A stretch of 64,000 bases of DNA. Source: Cydia pomonella (lineage: Eukaryota > Arthropoda > Insecta > Lepidoptera > Tortricidae). Of the stretch, positions 43,663 to 56,200 are shown piece by piece. The stretch spans positions 7,254,001 to 7,318,000 of the forward strand of contig NC_084703.1 of the NCBI RefSeq assembly GCF_033807575.1, given 5' to 3'. How positions within the stretch are numbered: the stretch's first letter is position 1; each line of letters starts with the position of its first letter. A program made the position numbers and the translations under genes. The notes beneath the pieces are model-generated. The model searched no databases, was not told the origin of the DNA, and saw only the letters and a list, made by a program, of their open reading frames with translations.

Positions 43663-46275
43663 ATGCTAAGCGGCTTTTCGAATCCTAGCTTAATTTTATG
43701 TTTTATAAAGAGTTCATTAATATATATACAATTTCGTACAGTAACCTAACATCACATGACACATTTTTTTAATAAGGCTTTACTTGGTGCTGTTACGTAT
43801 ATCAGTCCAGTTAATATTTCACCTAGATTGAACAGCCGCCTGAACAAACGCAACAAACATTCCATACTAACAACCGAACAAGAGCGACACGTTGAGGGGA
43901 GTCATTGTGTTCGCGTCTCGAACGTAAAAGTTTACTGAGGTTTTGCGTGAGAAATGAGGGTAAATATAAAAGTTAACAATCGAAATAGAAGCGATGCTCT
44001 TAAAAAATAACAAGTTATGATTCAGAATATAATCACGCAACTGCGGATGTGAGCCAACCTTAACTTTAAACAAGGTCACGACCTTGAACGCGCTAACCCT
44101 AATGGGATAATGGTCAGAACATACCGGCTACGTGCGCTAAAAAGTTTGAGCCGCGCACGCACATGCCAAGCAAGCTGTGTGCCATCTTTCATGAGGGTCT
44201 GTATATTTCATCGCGCACGTACACCCGGTGTGCACAGGCATTAGCGTCGCTTCTATACGGTTGAATTCTTATGTCGGCTTGGGACCGGGTTTTCCCACGA
44301 ACGTAACAGCGGATATAGGACAGTCTGATAATCCCAAGGCGAGGTAAAGCGTGGTGCACACGCTCGAGGTGATAGTTTTGCGTTTACACTCGACCAATGT
44401 ATGTAACCCAAAGTAGGTTATCTAATAAATTTGGCATAATATTTATTATTACATCACAAATAAGTAAACGCAATCATAAGAAAGGGACCTCGCTAACATC
44501 GATTCCGAAGTGTACGTTGATACCAGTGGAAAGACCCGCAAGGTCCTTCTTAGGTATACTGCGAATAGCATTCTAACGTTAATGATATGCCACGTAGATC
44601 TGAATTTGTACGTTTTGCTTGGTGGGGCCCAAAATGAATGAACAATAATGTAATACCAAGAACAATGAAGACTTAGCTGTAAGAAACAATTTGATTCCTT
44701 TTAACATCCACTGCTAGACATCCATACAATACGTGTTGAAATAGAAGCATAAGTAATTTTCTAAGGTAACATACCACCAGGTTATGTTAATCGTAACTCG
44801 AAAATTGTTTTATGCTAACACAAACACTCTCCTACGCAATTTTCGGTGCACATAATGTAGTTATCAGAGCAACGTATTCACCGAGGTTGTCCTAGTGAAT
44901 CACGCTGAATGAATTTCCTTTTTATCTTAAAATGAGGGCTACTGATTTTGTGCTTACCGGTTGGCGTCACTGTTGAGTAAAGTCCGAAGTACAGCTGTCA
45001 AAGTCATTACCATTATGGGGCATGACCAAGTTATCAATTTTGAATCGTATAAATACATGACACCATACACCGTAAAAAAACTAACGTCTTCACAAATTAA
45101 TTAAATTGTAATAAACGCGCGTGACCCACCTAGAAACAGTCGAAGACCTCACGCTACACTAGCGCCTCTGTTCACTCGTGGTATCCCTTAGTTTTAAAAT
45201 TCAGACGATGCCATCCACGTGATCCACGGCATAATGTTGGAAATTGATAAGTAGGTATGTTACAAAGGAAACAAATTACCAATATAACTTAATGTCGCCA
45301 TCTAAAAGCTTTGTAACTACGATGTTCATGATCATTGCGTAAACAGATTTGTTATCTGGATATAGCAACGCGTGATTTTATACAAGGCTTTTGTCAAGTC
45401 GACGATTAAACTGCGTACTCTGGGCCCTCCATTTCTTAGAGTTCCTCTAGAGCAACGGTTCAGAAGAATGGAGCGAAAGAGCTCAATGTTCATTAAAATA
45501 ATAGCAATAAACTGTTATGTAACTTCAAACCGTTGTAATTAGAGGCACTCTAGCTCATTTTATAATGATATATTTCTTGCCACTTGTGTTTATTGCCTAC
45601 CATTGCTATCAAATCTGATCCCCAAGTTGAAGGACACCTCTAGCACAAAGTTTATAGATGACAAGTAATAATAAACTAATTTATAAGAGTGAAGAAAGAG
45701 TTGTCTTCGAAATAAACGCATTTGTGTAAGAGGTTAAGTCGATGATGGGCTTAAGGGTGCGTTCGGTTCGCTATTAACTTGGAAGATAGAATTGTGCTCA
45801 GTTGTCATCGACGAAACCGTCCGGCGAGCCGAGGAAACACACACACGTGTAAAAGAGAGGTGATCAACGTGCGTTTTCATGGCTGAGCCATGCCCTGTCT
45901 TTGGCGGCTGAGACATAAACTAACCTATATAATTTGGTTTAGTAAGATATAATGTTGTACATAAATGAGATGCTAGATCTTACACGGTTACAAAAATGTT
46001 ACGTCCAGTAAATGATTCCATCTATGCAAAATGCACCTATGTATAAAACGGAGACTTAAATGTACCTATTTCCGTGTGGATATGTTTTAAAATTTTACTG
46101 AAAGCCCAAGGCTCCAGCGTGTCGGACGCACCCCTGTATATATTTTCGTACCTACGTCCGTTATATTACAAATTCCGATCTATGTATAGATGGCCAATGT
46201 TTCATTGTCTTGGAGTTATGGAACTTAAGAAGGAAATATTTTGAGATAATTATAAGTGTATATTTTTTTCTAACA

Positions 46276-46281
46276 AATAAA
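46276..46281 (+). terminator. Candidate distal poly(A) signal of PAN3
   Basis: AATAAA followed about 20 nt later by a T/G-rich tract (ATGTTTGTTTTATTTTTA), the best poly(A) context on the plus strand after the PAN3 stop codon. It would give a 3' UTR of about 4.4 kb. Proximal sites could be used instead. Confidence 0.45.
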
Positions 46282-47109
46282 AAGTTTTGAAATTATATGT
46301 TTGTTTTATTTTTACTTGTCCCATACTCTCTGCAAATTATACGAAAATTAATTTATTAGTGCGCTAAGACTGGGTAGTGAGATTATAATACTTTTCACCT
46401 CAGCAGCTTGAACAAGCCTACTTTCGTCACTCCAGGGAGTGCGACAGAGTAGCTTTATATTAATTTAGTGAATTCCATGAATACAGGAATAAAAACTTTA
46501 CTTGATGTTGAATTTTTTTACCTTTAATATGCTCTCGCTACTGAGGTGAAAAGTTGTATGTATCACACGAGAGCAAAGTTATTTTACATCTCGTGTTTTT
46601 GAGTCCCTCGCTACGCTCAAGATTCTATCTTTGAATCACTAGCTTCGCTCGTGATTCAATTATATAATCTTTCGCTTTCTCGAGACTCAAAATCAACACT
46701 CGCTAGAAAAACTAACTTTCCTCTCTTTTTGCACAAATAACTATTTTTAATTGTCTCGAGATAAAGTGTAGAATAATGTTATTATTTTTTGCCGTCTGAT
46801 GCGTCTGAATTGCCACCACTTGATCGCTCACTTTGCTTGCGAAACATAATCTCTTACATGAGATTTATTTTGTTGTCTATATAGTATATGTGTATCTTAT
46901 ACCTTTAAACGAGCAATTCTTGTATATATATATTTCAGGGATCTCGGAGACGGCTCTAACGATTTCGCTGAAATTTGGTATATGGGGGTGTTTGGGGGTA
47001 AACAATCGATCTAGATTAGTCTTATGTTTGGGAAAACGCGTATTTTCGAGTTTTCATGCGTTTTTCTTTCGACGCAGAATATGGTCGCTAATTTCGTGTT
47101 GCAGGCCAC

Positions 47110-47192
47110 TGTCCGTCTGGCCCAGTGGGTTAAGATGCGGGCGGCAAGAAACAACCAGTGTTACGGGTTCGAATCCCGCCCGGTGACTAACT
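47110..47192 (+). mobile_element. tRNA-like SINE head
   Basis: An A box (TGGCCCAGTGGG) and a B box (GGGTTCGAATCCCGCC), then CGGTGACTAAC and a T run. The acceptor arms do not pair properly, so this is a tRNA-derived repeat and not a working tRNA. It sits inside a repeat with GGATCTCGGAGACGGCTCTA. Confidence 0.6.
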
Positions 47193-47409
47193 TTTTTTTT
47201 TATATGTTCAAGCTTATATAATATTTTAATTTTTATTGTTTTAGACAAGTTTAATTTAGTAAAAAAATGTAGTTAAGATCATCACCTATACACCATCATA
47301 TTACAATAAATAGTTATAAACTTATAACCGAGCAAAGCTCGGTCGCCCAGGTACTATGTAGTTATAAGATATACTGAAATATATAATATTTTTAGCGAAT
47401 ATGGCATAC

Positions 47410-47560
47410 CCCCTTAGTCATAAACGTGTTCTAAAGTTACGATGCCGCTAATAATCGTTTGTCCCTTTCCGACGTATTGGTATGATGGAAAGGGACAAAC
47501 GACATCACCACCGCATCGCGGACGGCATCGTAACTTTAGTAGACGTTTATGAATAAGGGG
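47410..47560. repeat. 151-bp hairpin MITE
   Basis: CCCCTTAGTCATAAACGTG and AAAGTTACGATGCC pair with GGCATCGTAACTTT and GACGTTTATGAATAAGGGG; inner GTTTGTCCCTTTCC pairs with GGAAAGGGACAAAC. Confidence 0.82.
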
Positions 47561-47772
47561 ATAAGTATGTTCACCTTCGTTCCGGGGCGGCTGCCGGGGG
47601 GCGGTGCGTGCAACTAGCAACAGTAGCAACCGGCAGCCGCCCCGCGGTCAGCACGCGCGGATGCGCCCCAAGCGCAGCAAACAAAAATGGAATTAGTATG
47701 AATCATACAATACATACTAAAAAAATATGGAGAATGGAAAATATTTAGAAGTGGAAAAACGTTTTCTCTTTT

Positions 47773-48540
47773 TAACTGACTTCAAGATTTAAAAGAGGAG
47801 GTTATCAATAATTCGGTTGTATGTTCCGTCATTTCTGAACCGATTTTGAAAATATTTTTTTGTTTGAATTTATATAAATACAGGTTGGTCCCGTTTTTGT
47901 CAAAACTCAGTTCTGATGATAGGATCCATGAGGAATCGAGGGAACTCTTCAAATATGAAAGGCATACATATATTACATAAAGTGATTTTTGTATTTTCTT
48001 TGACAAATTTACATTTAAAAAAGTGACATTAAATAAGTGACATCAAATTTTGATGTAGTGGAACTGCTGATGATGATCAGAATGGAAGTCTTCAAGTACA
48101 CGTTTGGCGAGTTCTCCTCTTCGCTGTGTTTGTTAAGTAAATTAGATTTTCAAGACAATTTTTTGTCAAGTTCGAGTTCTTACGATGGGGTCCATGAGGA
48201 CTCGAGGGAACTCCTCAAATGTTAAAGGCATACATATAGAGATTTTTGTATTTTCATTAACATTAAGTATTTACATTTGTAGAAGTGACATTTGATGAAG
48301 TGGAACTGCTGATGATGAACAGAACGGAACTCTTCAATGATGCATAGTTCACGTTTGGCAATTTGTTCTCTTTGCCAAGCAGTTAGGTTTTCAAGGCACA
48401 TTTTTATATTTCTATCCTATTTAGTTTTTTTATCTTAAATACAGTCGAATCGACGCTGTAATATTAATTTCAATGTATGAAATCTAAAATCAACAATAAT
48501 CGTTCTTTAACCGGTCTCCCTCATTGAAGTCGGTTTTTTT
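47773..48540. repeat. Dispersed repeat with an internal direct duplication
   Basis: Bounded by AACTGACTTCAAG and CATTGAAGTCGGTT. A unit with GGATCCATGAGGAATCGAGG and GTGGAACTGCTGATGATGAT recurs about 250 bp later (GGGTCCATGAGGACTCGAGG, GTGGAACTGCTGATGATGAA). Confidence 0.65.
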
Positions 48541-49100
48541 TCTTAAAAATTATTATATGGACGATCATTCCCTCTTAAGTATAATTGAAGATTTCACCAG
48601 CACCAGCAGTGTGTTTTTTGAGTAAAACTGTACTTAAGAGTAGCTTACTCTTTTAGTAGATATTATTTCTGGAAATGTTTGGAAGTCGATTTTCGGTCTA
48701 ACATTGTGATGTTTTTAAGCCAAACCATAATTTTATGCTTTCGTAGAATTTTAAGATTAAAGCCAGTGAATTTATATTTATTTAACTTTACATACATAAT
48801 AACTTCAAATATATATAGATTTTCAGAAGGTAAACCTAAAACTGCAATTTTCACCCAAAAATCACGACAGTCATTATAAAGTCATATGCTACTATTAGGA
48901 GTGGAGGTACCCATCCGCATGCCTAACAGAAACTAGCCCTTTTCCCTTGTTTTTAGTTTAATTAGGTAAATTTAAATGTAGTTTCTTATTTGATTGTAAA
49001 TGCTGAAGTTTTGAGTTGTACTTTTTGTGAATTTAGAGTTTGATTTACTGAGTATCAGTTTCATATCTTATTTTCATAACTAATACCTAATGTTATGAAT

Positions 49101-49229
49101 GTACAGTCAGCGTCAAATACTTTGTAGCAGTCAAAGTGGCCAAATAGTTCGGTACACCATACTAAATATATGGTGTACCGAACTATTTGGCTACTTAGGT
49201 TGCTACAAAGTATTTGACGCTGACTGTAC
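49101..49229. repeat. 129-bp near-perfect palindromic MITE
   Basis: GTACAGTCAGCGTCAAATAC pairs with GTATTTGACGCTGACTGTAC, and CCAAATAGTTCGGTACACCA with TGGTGTACCGAACTATTTGG. The loop is CTAAATA-like. Confidence 0.88.
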
Positions 49230-49400
49230 CTACTATAATTACTGTACCTCCATAACACTAAGTATCAATTATGAAAATTAAGGTATCACTTTTTCTAATA
49301 GGGAAGTCATATCGAGAAGCCGTTCGGCGGTACGAGCGTAGCGCCTCGAAAACGTTGGCAGTGAGTGTGATAAAGTTGTCTTTTCTGGCTTTGGCGACTA

Positions 49401-49607
49401 TAGGGACCGTGCGTGTTGGAGGGTCTGCCATCTTGTGGCCTGAATCGGAACAATAAACATGTACATTTACACGTCACGTGTTTTCTTGTGCATAGTAGGT
49501 TCTGCCATCTTGTGGGCCACATCGGAACAATAAACATCACATTTACGCCTCGCGCCAAAAATCTGACGGCTCCTGTGCTGCCTCCTACAGTTCATGCACG
49601 CTCCCTA
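49401..49607 (-). repeat. 207-bp MITE, copy 2, TA-flanked
   Basis: Same length as 38376-38582 and inverted relative to it, with about six differences by eye. TA lies on both sides (49399-49400, 49608-49609). Confidence 0.88.
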
Positions 49608-50000
49608 TAATAGGCCCCTAGAATTTGGTGAAAGCTTACTCTGCACCGATTTTGATAGCACAGACAGCAAATGTTATTTTAAACGTCATAATTTCATAGA
49701 AATTTGACGTTTAAAATTGCCCCGCGCGTAATATGCTCGCTCAGTGTGCACTCGGCTAATAGTGATATTTGATGCCAACCTGCCTAGATACGAAAAATAC
49801 CTAAATTTGTGCTAGTGAATACGGATGCACAACTTTGAACACTTGCGATGTACACTGAATGGCCTAATAAAATTATATAAAAGGTACTTTGTTTGTCCTG
49901 TATAGCCATAATTAAAAGCTTTCATAATGGCACACTAATTATTTACAATAAAACAATAATCTCCTTGTAAAATCACTTTTTATTAGAACCATAATAAATT

Positions 50001-53000
50001 CACACAATTTATAAACACAGTTGTTGACATTTAATTAAGAGCAAGTGGTTTAAAAAGGAATCCTAATAATAACAGCATTTAATTGTGTGAGCTCCAAATA
50101 GTTAATTCGCCATTTGGTTACCTAACAATAATATTACTATCAGAACTATTTATGTAGGTAAAGGATGATACCCGCTCTTCGACTGTACCAACTACCTACT
50201 TATACAGCAAAATCGGTATATATGTGACACGCGTTGTTGACATAGGTGACAATTAATATTGCAATAGGTAATCAATTCCATAATTGTGGGATTTTGAGCG
50301 TCAAAAACTTGTTTTATTGTCATGATTTCAATGATCACTTTTAACTAACTAAAAACAATTAACAAAAAAACTAATATTAGTTATTTTCAGAGTATCATTT
50401 TAAATTATTGTCAAAGCTTTACAAGCTGACGGCGAATTTTCTTTTTGGAGTCTATTCCACTTCGTGGTACCATTATGTATAACCTCACGATAGACTGATT
50501 TGTTTAAAAGGTAATTTACTTATTTAAAAATCTAGAAATCATAAAACTTTTTTATTATCCATTGTACCTCTACAAAGCACATAGTGGAGCAGGCGCGAGT
50601 GGCGGCGCGCGTGGCCTGCTCGTACAGGTGCGCGGAAATATCCAAACAAGAGTGTGGAGACTCGCTATTTTGAAAAATTCCCTTTGGCACGTCAGAGGGC
50701 CAACCGTAAGCACCGAAGTTCGCAAATTTCGGGCATCTTTCTCTTTTAATCCAATTAGGGCGTAATTAGAGTGACAAAGAAAGTTGCGAACTTTGGTGTT
50801 TGCGGTAGGCCCTCAGTACCCGGGCGGCGCGCGGCGGCACTGCGGCCCGAACAGGTCCTAGTCAGATCCAGCTACAGATCAAGTTCTAACCTAACTACAA
50901 GAGAAACGCTCACCCTTAATGCCGCACGACACTGGCGATTAACTAACTTAAAACATTATATAACAAACAATTAAGTAGACACAATTCCAGTGTATTTTAT
51001 TTGAAAATAGCAAATCTAAACATTTAGTGTTAAGTTAGTTAAGCGCTCCCTTGGCTCAAGCGTGGCGGAGATTCTACGCCGGACAACAACACATTTAAAT
51101 ACTTAACATAATGATATCAATTGTAATGGAACAAGCAATCTCTTCTATATTAACACTTTATACTTATTAAAAGCAGTGAGTGATTTAAATAATCCAGAGA
51201 ACTAAAACTATCTTATTCACAATTAATACTGATGAACTTAAACTAAAACAAATAAAATATTTCTCAGATAATTTGATCACAACACTTCGATTGCTGAAAT
51301 AAACGAGTACAAAATATATTTAAAACTTGATTTACATATATATATATATCTAGGCGTTAAACGTAGGCGAAACAATCTTCCAAAATGCTTTTACGTTAAA
51401 TAATCATTCTCGAAAATCTATCTTGGTCTTAACTTAGCACCCAGCGAGGCTCTAGCGAACCGCCGACGTTTCCTCTCACTCTAACAACCCTACAGCGACA
51501 GAGACGACCGGTAAGTGAATATTACAATTACACAGACATGAGAAACGTGTTTAATTACGCACACAATAGGAGTTAAGACTACGTAAGTTGGTTGTCCCTC
51601 TCGCCGTTATGTCATCAATCTATATATTCCTTTCGAGCGGCACATATTACAAACATAACAAGTACAACTGTAAAGTGACTTCCTACCCGAACACTACGTC
51701 ATAGATGTACTATTAATTATACTTATTTATAATGCAATAAAAAATATTTTAGAAAGGTACGAGATAAGTGCGCCTCGAACAAAAGGGTACGTAACCGGTG
51801 GCTCGCGGTCCTCTTTTACCACTGTCCCGGAATATTTACATTCCACTGTCCTCACAAGATATGTACACTTACACAATTCTTTGGTTCCGTAGTAAACTTT
51901 AATGTTAACATGTTTTTGATGCTTACAAATTTTATTATAGCTACCCTTCGCGTCACTGTTATTCAAATAAAAATAAGTTACGTTTAATACCAATAAAATA
52001 TAAATAATCATCAATGAACAACACTTATAATCACATTCATGCAATAAATTAATACTTTTAAAGCTTTTTTTGTATTAAAAATAAATATGAAGCGGTAAGA
52101 AACGATTTCCGCAAAAATATGCCCCTTTCCCTAAGCGCATACTCTCAACATGTAATATGTAAGTAAATATATATTTTTTACTAACCTCTTCCATACCAAT
52201 GTTTCAAATACTACTGCAGACTCAAACTTAATGAACTTTTTAGACTAGAAGAGGATATGATATACAGTGTGTTAATCCAATACGGGCGCAAATTAAATAA
52301 ATCCGTTGAGAAACTAACCCATAATTAATTTTTGAAAAATTTCCGAGCAGCAATGTATTGCAAACATGCCATGACGAGATACGAGCTTTTTATAGTAATT
52401 GCCAACATGCGATGACAGTTAATTTATGGGTGTAATTTAGATAACAGGTATTTAAATTGTAATTGAAGTGTGATTTGATAATTTTAAGTTGCTCCAACAT
52501 CAAATGTTTAATAAATCATTACATGATACTGATACGATTACATAAGCCTTGATGAGTGGCTGGATGAATGGAGTAATGCAAATATTTCAACACAATTAGT
52601 AATCATAATCGATGGCTTATTTAACTAAGATTACTTTTGGATATTCGTGGCTGACATTCAGTTACAGTTAAACTGCATATAGCTACGTAGCAAAATTGAT
52701 GCCTAAAATATGTCGTAGCTTCTGTGCGACTCCATCGTAGGAGTGTACTATTTGTACTACACCTTTAAAAATACTCTTTTTTTATTTACACGTTGCGAAT
52801 AGACTTGGGTGTATGCGCTTAGGTCAAGTTTGGGTAAAAACCACGCCGGTGCGATTAGCCGAAAAAACTATTAATAATAATTGACGAGCAAAGCGTGCCA
52901 TCATAACATGGCCTGCTAACACGTCAACCGACCGCGACCAACGTAGACACCGTGCATCCAGCAGATCTATCGAACAAGATAAAAAATTATAGCCTGTAAA

Positions 53001-53152
53001 TTTAGGTACTTATTAAAATAATATAAACATCAAAATCTACTGACACGATCATTCGGCCAATGAGATAATACCATAGTCTCAAAACTCCAGCCTATCTTAG
53101 TAAAGTATGGTATTTAAGACAATCGCACCAGCGTGGCATTCCGGCTAGGTGT
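50001..53152 (-). other. Probable 3' UTR and downstream region of the NDRG gene
   Basis: No coding content recognised. Minus-strand AATAAA candidates lie near 50998 and 49977. GC-rich patches flank a hairpin MITE at 50694-50815. The open frame at 51727-52044 has no domain. Confidence 0.45.
50694..50815. repeat. 122-bp hairpin MITE in a GC-rich patch
   Basis: GAGGGCCAACCGTAAGCACC and GAAGTTCGCAA pair with TTGCGAACTTTGGTG and GCGGTAGGCCCTC. Confidence 0.75.
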
Positions 53153-53283
53153 TTAGCAAACGATGGCCTCCGAGATGGGGTTCTCGGTGATGCGGATGAC
53201 GGGCGAGTGGCGGCACGGGCGGCGGCGCTCGGCGTCCGACAGGCGGCGGAACAGCACGATCTTGGTCGGCGAGAGCGGCGCCA
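53153..53283 (-). CDS. MESK2: NDRG last coding exon (C-terminal tail)
   Basis: Acceptor GGGTTTCAG|TGGCG. It is 131 nt with TAA at 53155-53153. The tail is Arg/Ser-rich with a conserved-looking CRHSPVIRITENPISEAIVC end. It is GC-rich compared with the AT-rich flanks. Confidence 0.88.
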
Positions 53284-56200
53284 CTGAAACCCAACGACAA
53301 TTAATGCATCGCCCACGAAAAGAAGTAAACACGAGCGAATTTGCTCAACGCCGGCGCTTGTCACTTCGACCGCCCGCCGTACGTTTGTTTATCCCACATG
53401 CATGGTGCTCGGCGCTGCAAGCGTCAGCGTGGAGCGAGTTCGCTCTGAACGCTTTTTTCCGTGTATTTTGCGATATTTTTAAATATAGGTAATTTGTATT
53501 ACCTATATTTGAAAGTCAGTTTCAGTACGTCAAGATACTGAATCAATCACTTGGGCTAACGAATAAAAGTTGTTAAAATCAAAACAGATTTGTCAAAAAG
53601 TACTTATAATTTTTTTTTCATTGCTAAATGTTAATCGCACATAAGGGCCTTTATTGCAATAACAAGAAATATTTGGCTTTAAAAACATATTCGCGTTAAT
53701 AAGCTTAGTTTTTGACGCTAAAACTCAGTGGTTGCTATGGTTATAATTAAAAAATTCTTACTTCAAAATATTCATTTCATAAAATTAAAGTCGAATATAT
53801 CTCTTATTTTAACAACAGCACCCAAGCGTGCTGTCTCTTGTCTTTTTTACCATTACCTATTAATTTTCTTATAATGAGACTCGCTAGCATCACCGCGTCT
53901 ATGTCCTACATCCAAACACTTGTGAACTTACTTATCTACTTGCTAACACGAAATAAATGATCTATTCTATATCAAACGTAAACACGGCCTTGCTAGCTAG
54001 TCAGATTACATAATTATTTAAATAGGTGGGAATAAGTAGAACACAATAACACGATACGGACATAAAGCATAAAAATCTGTTGTGGTCATGTTGTGATTGA
54101 CAGTTTTGAATGGTTCACGGTTGGTTTCCTTTTATATTTTATGAAAGGTAATCACGGCTTATATCCCGGTCGATTTAAGTGCAGTTGTGATTGATCGACG
54201 ATATCCTAAAGACAATATTTATTGCACATAAAAACTATTATTATAAGGGCATAGGTATATAAATTCTTAGTTGAATTTGGAAAAGTTGTCGCTGCGTAAA
54301 TAGTTTTTTCTCTCCGTAAATCATGCAATATGCAATCCATATATACGACGGACGGTAACTAGATCAACCCCAATTCGATTTTTAATTACTAACAGGTTAA
54401 TTAAGAGACACCAATTTTACGTACAGTAGGATGTTCATATACGTCACCGAACAGCGCTATTACGTCGCTTTCTTAGCTAGTTGATCTGTCGACTTCACTG
54501 GACATTCGGTACCTGCTCTTACGGATTTACGTTGGGGGTGAATACTGTCATACATTTTTATCCACATTCTAGAAATAGTAATATAAGTGGTACCAACCAT
54601 AATTCGAACAGGTAATATAATACAGTAGAAATATGCAATAACATACCAAGTATGCCTAGATAAAAATAATCCAAGTCCGAAATGACTCTCCGGACATGTC
54701 TATTTTATCTGGTTCAAATATTTTGGTATTCTCTGTGCCGTAAATTTGTTTTTTATTATATTTATAAAAACGACACGTTTATTTACAATTTCAGTTCACC
54801 TTCTAATTTTCTGTTAATACATATGAATGGATACTTAACTAAATAATTAACAAACCGGATAATGAAGTTAAACCGAGTAGATATAATTATGCAGCAACAC
54901 TGCAGGTCATGCACACATAAGAGGAAAGAAAATGGTTATAAGTTGTATTGAAATTTCTAATAATACTTTTCAGTTTTAATCACATCACACTTGACTTACA
55001 CTTTGACTAACAGCGCTGCCACATACTAGAAATCTACGGGTTAACTTTCGCTAGAATACAGAAAACATAAAATATTTACATTGGAATGAAAAATATATTT
55101 AAAAAAAGTTGGCGTGTCATACTGAAAATAACAAATACTATTTATTATGTAACATATCAAAAGCACTACAGGAATATATCGCAACATGCGAAAACAATGA
55201 TATCATAGATACCATGATCTTTAAGTATTTCATACTGTTTCTAGTTGAAAGATTGTACGTTGGACTTGTGTGATCATGTTACGCTTACGTACTCTATGTA
55301 CAACGGATATCATTATTTTGCAGATAAAAAACAAGAAATAAGAAAATAAGGGGTGACTTACTGTTTCTACGAAAGCTCTAGACGGTCACAGCTCCCGGCT
55401 GGGATACTCTATGGCAGGGCGTGCTTAATTTTTGCAGTTGCACAACACCTACCGTAGTGAAAAATTAAAACAAAATAAATAGGATGAGTTAACACGTGCT
55501 GTTGTTGTGGCTAGAGAAATCTTGGATGTGTTCGATAGATTTACATTTTTTCGCAGCGTGAATTATTTATTGTTGTTATATCGATCAAAACAGTTATTCT
55601 GAGATATAATATTTAGAGTACGTACTACAAGCAATTCTTTAGCCACACACACTTATGCAAGGAATGACTAGGAAAATCAAGTCTATATCATGTTTGAAAT
55701 GTTTTAATCATCACTAAAACTTTTGTAGTACGTAATAGATATCGTAGTCATCCTATCATAAGGTTATGAATAATTACGTGAAATAAGGACTAAGAATAAT
55801 GTTTCTAATAAAATACTGTATAGTACTCGATGTAAGAACAGCATGCACTCGATGCCAACGATAGGTTTGGAGAATAATAACTTAATTGGGTTGAAAGACA
55901 TGTTGACATTTACACGGTCGCCCACAGCTCACAACCAAACCTACTAATTGAGTTTTTGTATTTTTTATAATTCTAACACATGGTCTAAGGGTTATTCCCA
56001 CTAGTTACCATCAAGTAGTTACCAGTGGTAACTACTAGGATTTTTATTCCAACCTTTTACCACTGGTAACTACTGGGAAAAAATCCCACCTTTTACCAGT
56101 GGTAACTACTGGGAAAATAATTCCCGGTTGTTAAAATTTGGTTAGTGTTCATCAGTAGTAATAAAAACAGTATAAACGAGAGTGCTTTAAACAATAATTC

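Larger units (their letters stand above)
41820..46300 (+). other. PAN3 3' UTR and downstream region
   Basis: No coding gene. AATAAA occurs at about 42181 and 42324, and a stronger context lies at 46276. Hairpin MITE at 43555-43662. Open frames at 43756 and 45734 show no domain. Confidence 0.5.
46301..50000. other. Intergenic repeat-rich region
   Basis: No gene. Contains a dispersed element with ACTTTTCACCTCAGCAG / CTACTGAGGTGAAAAGT ends (46391-46565), a SINE-like unit, MITEs and a duplicated segment, listed separately. Confidence 0.6.

Noticed and set aside
47110..47192. Possible functional tRNA gene
   Set aside because: A and B boxes are present, but the acceptor stem does not pair and the unit lies within a dispersed repeat; called a SINE head instead.
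55372..55470. Possible further NDRG tail exon on the minus strand (acceptor CTACGGTAG, donor AACA|GTAAGT)
   Set aside because: In phase it reads about 22 codons and then a stop before the donor. It could be an alternative terminal exon, but chance is equally likely and nothing resembles a known NDRG tail.
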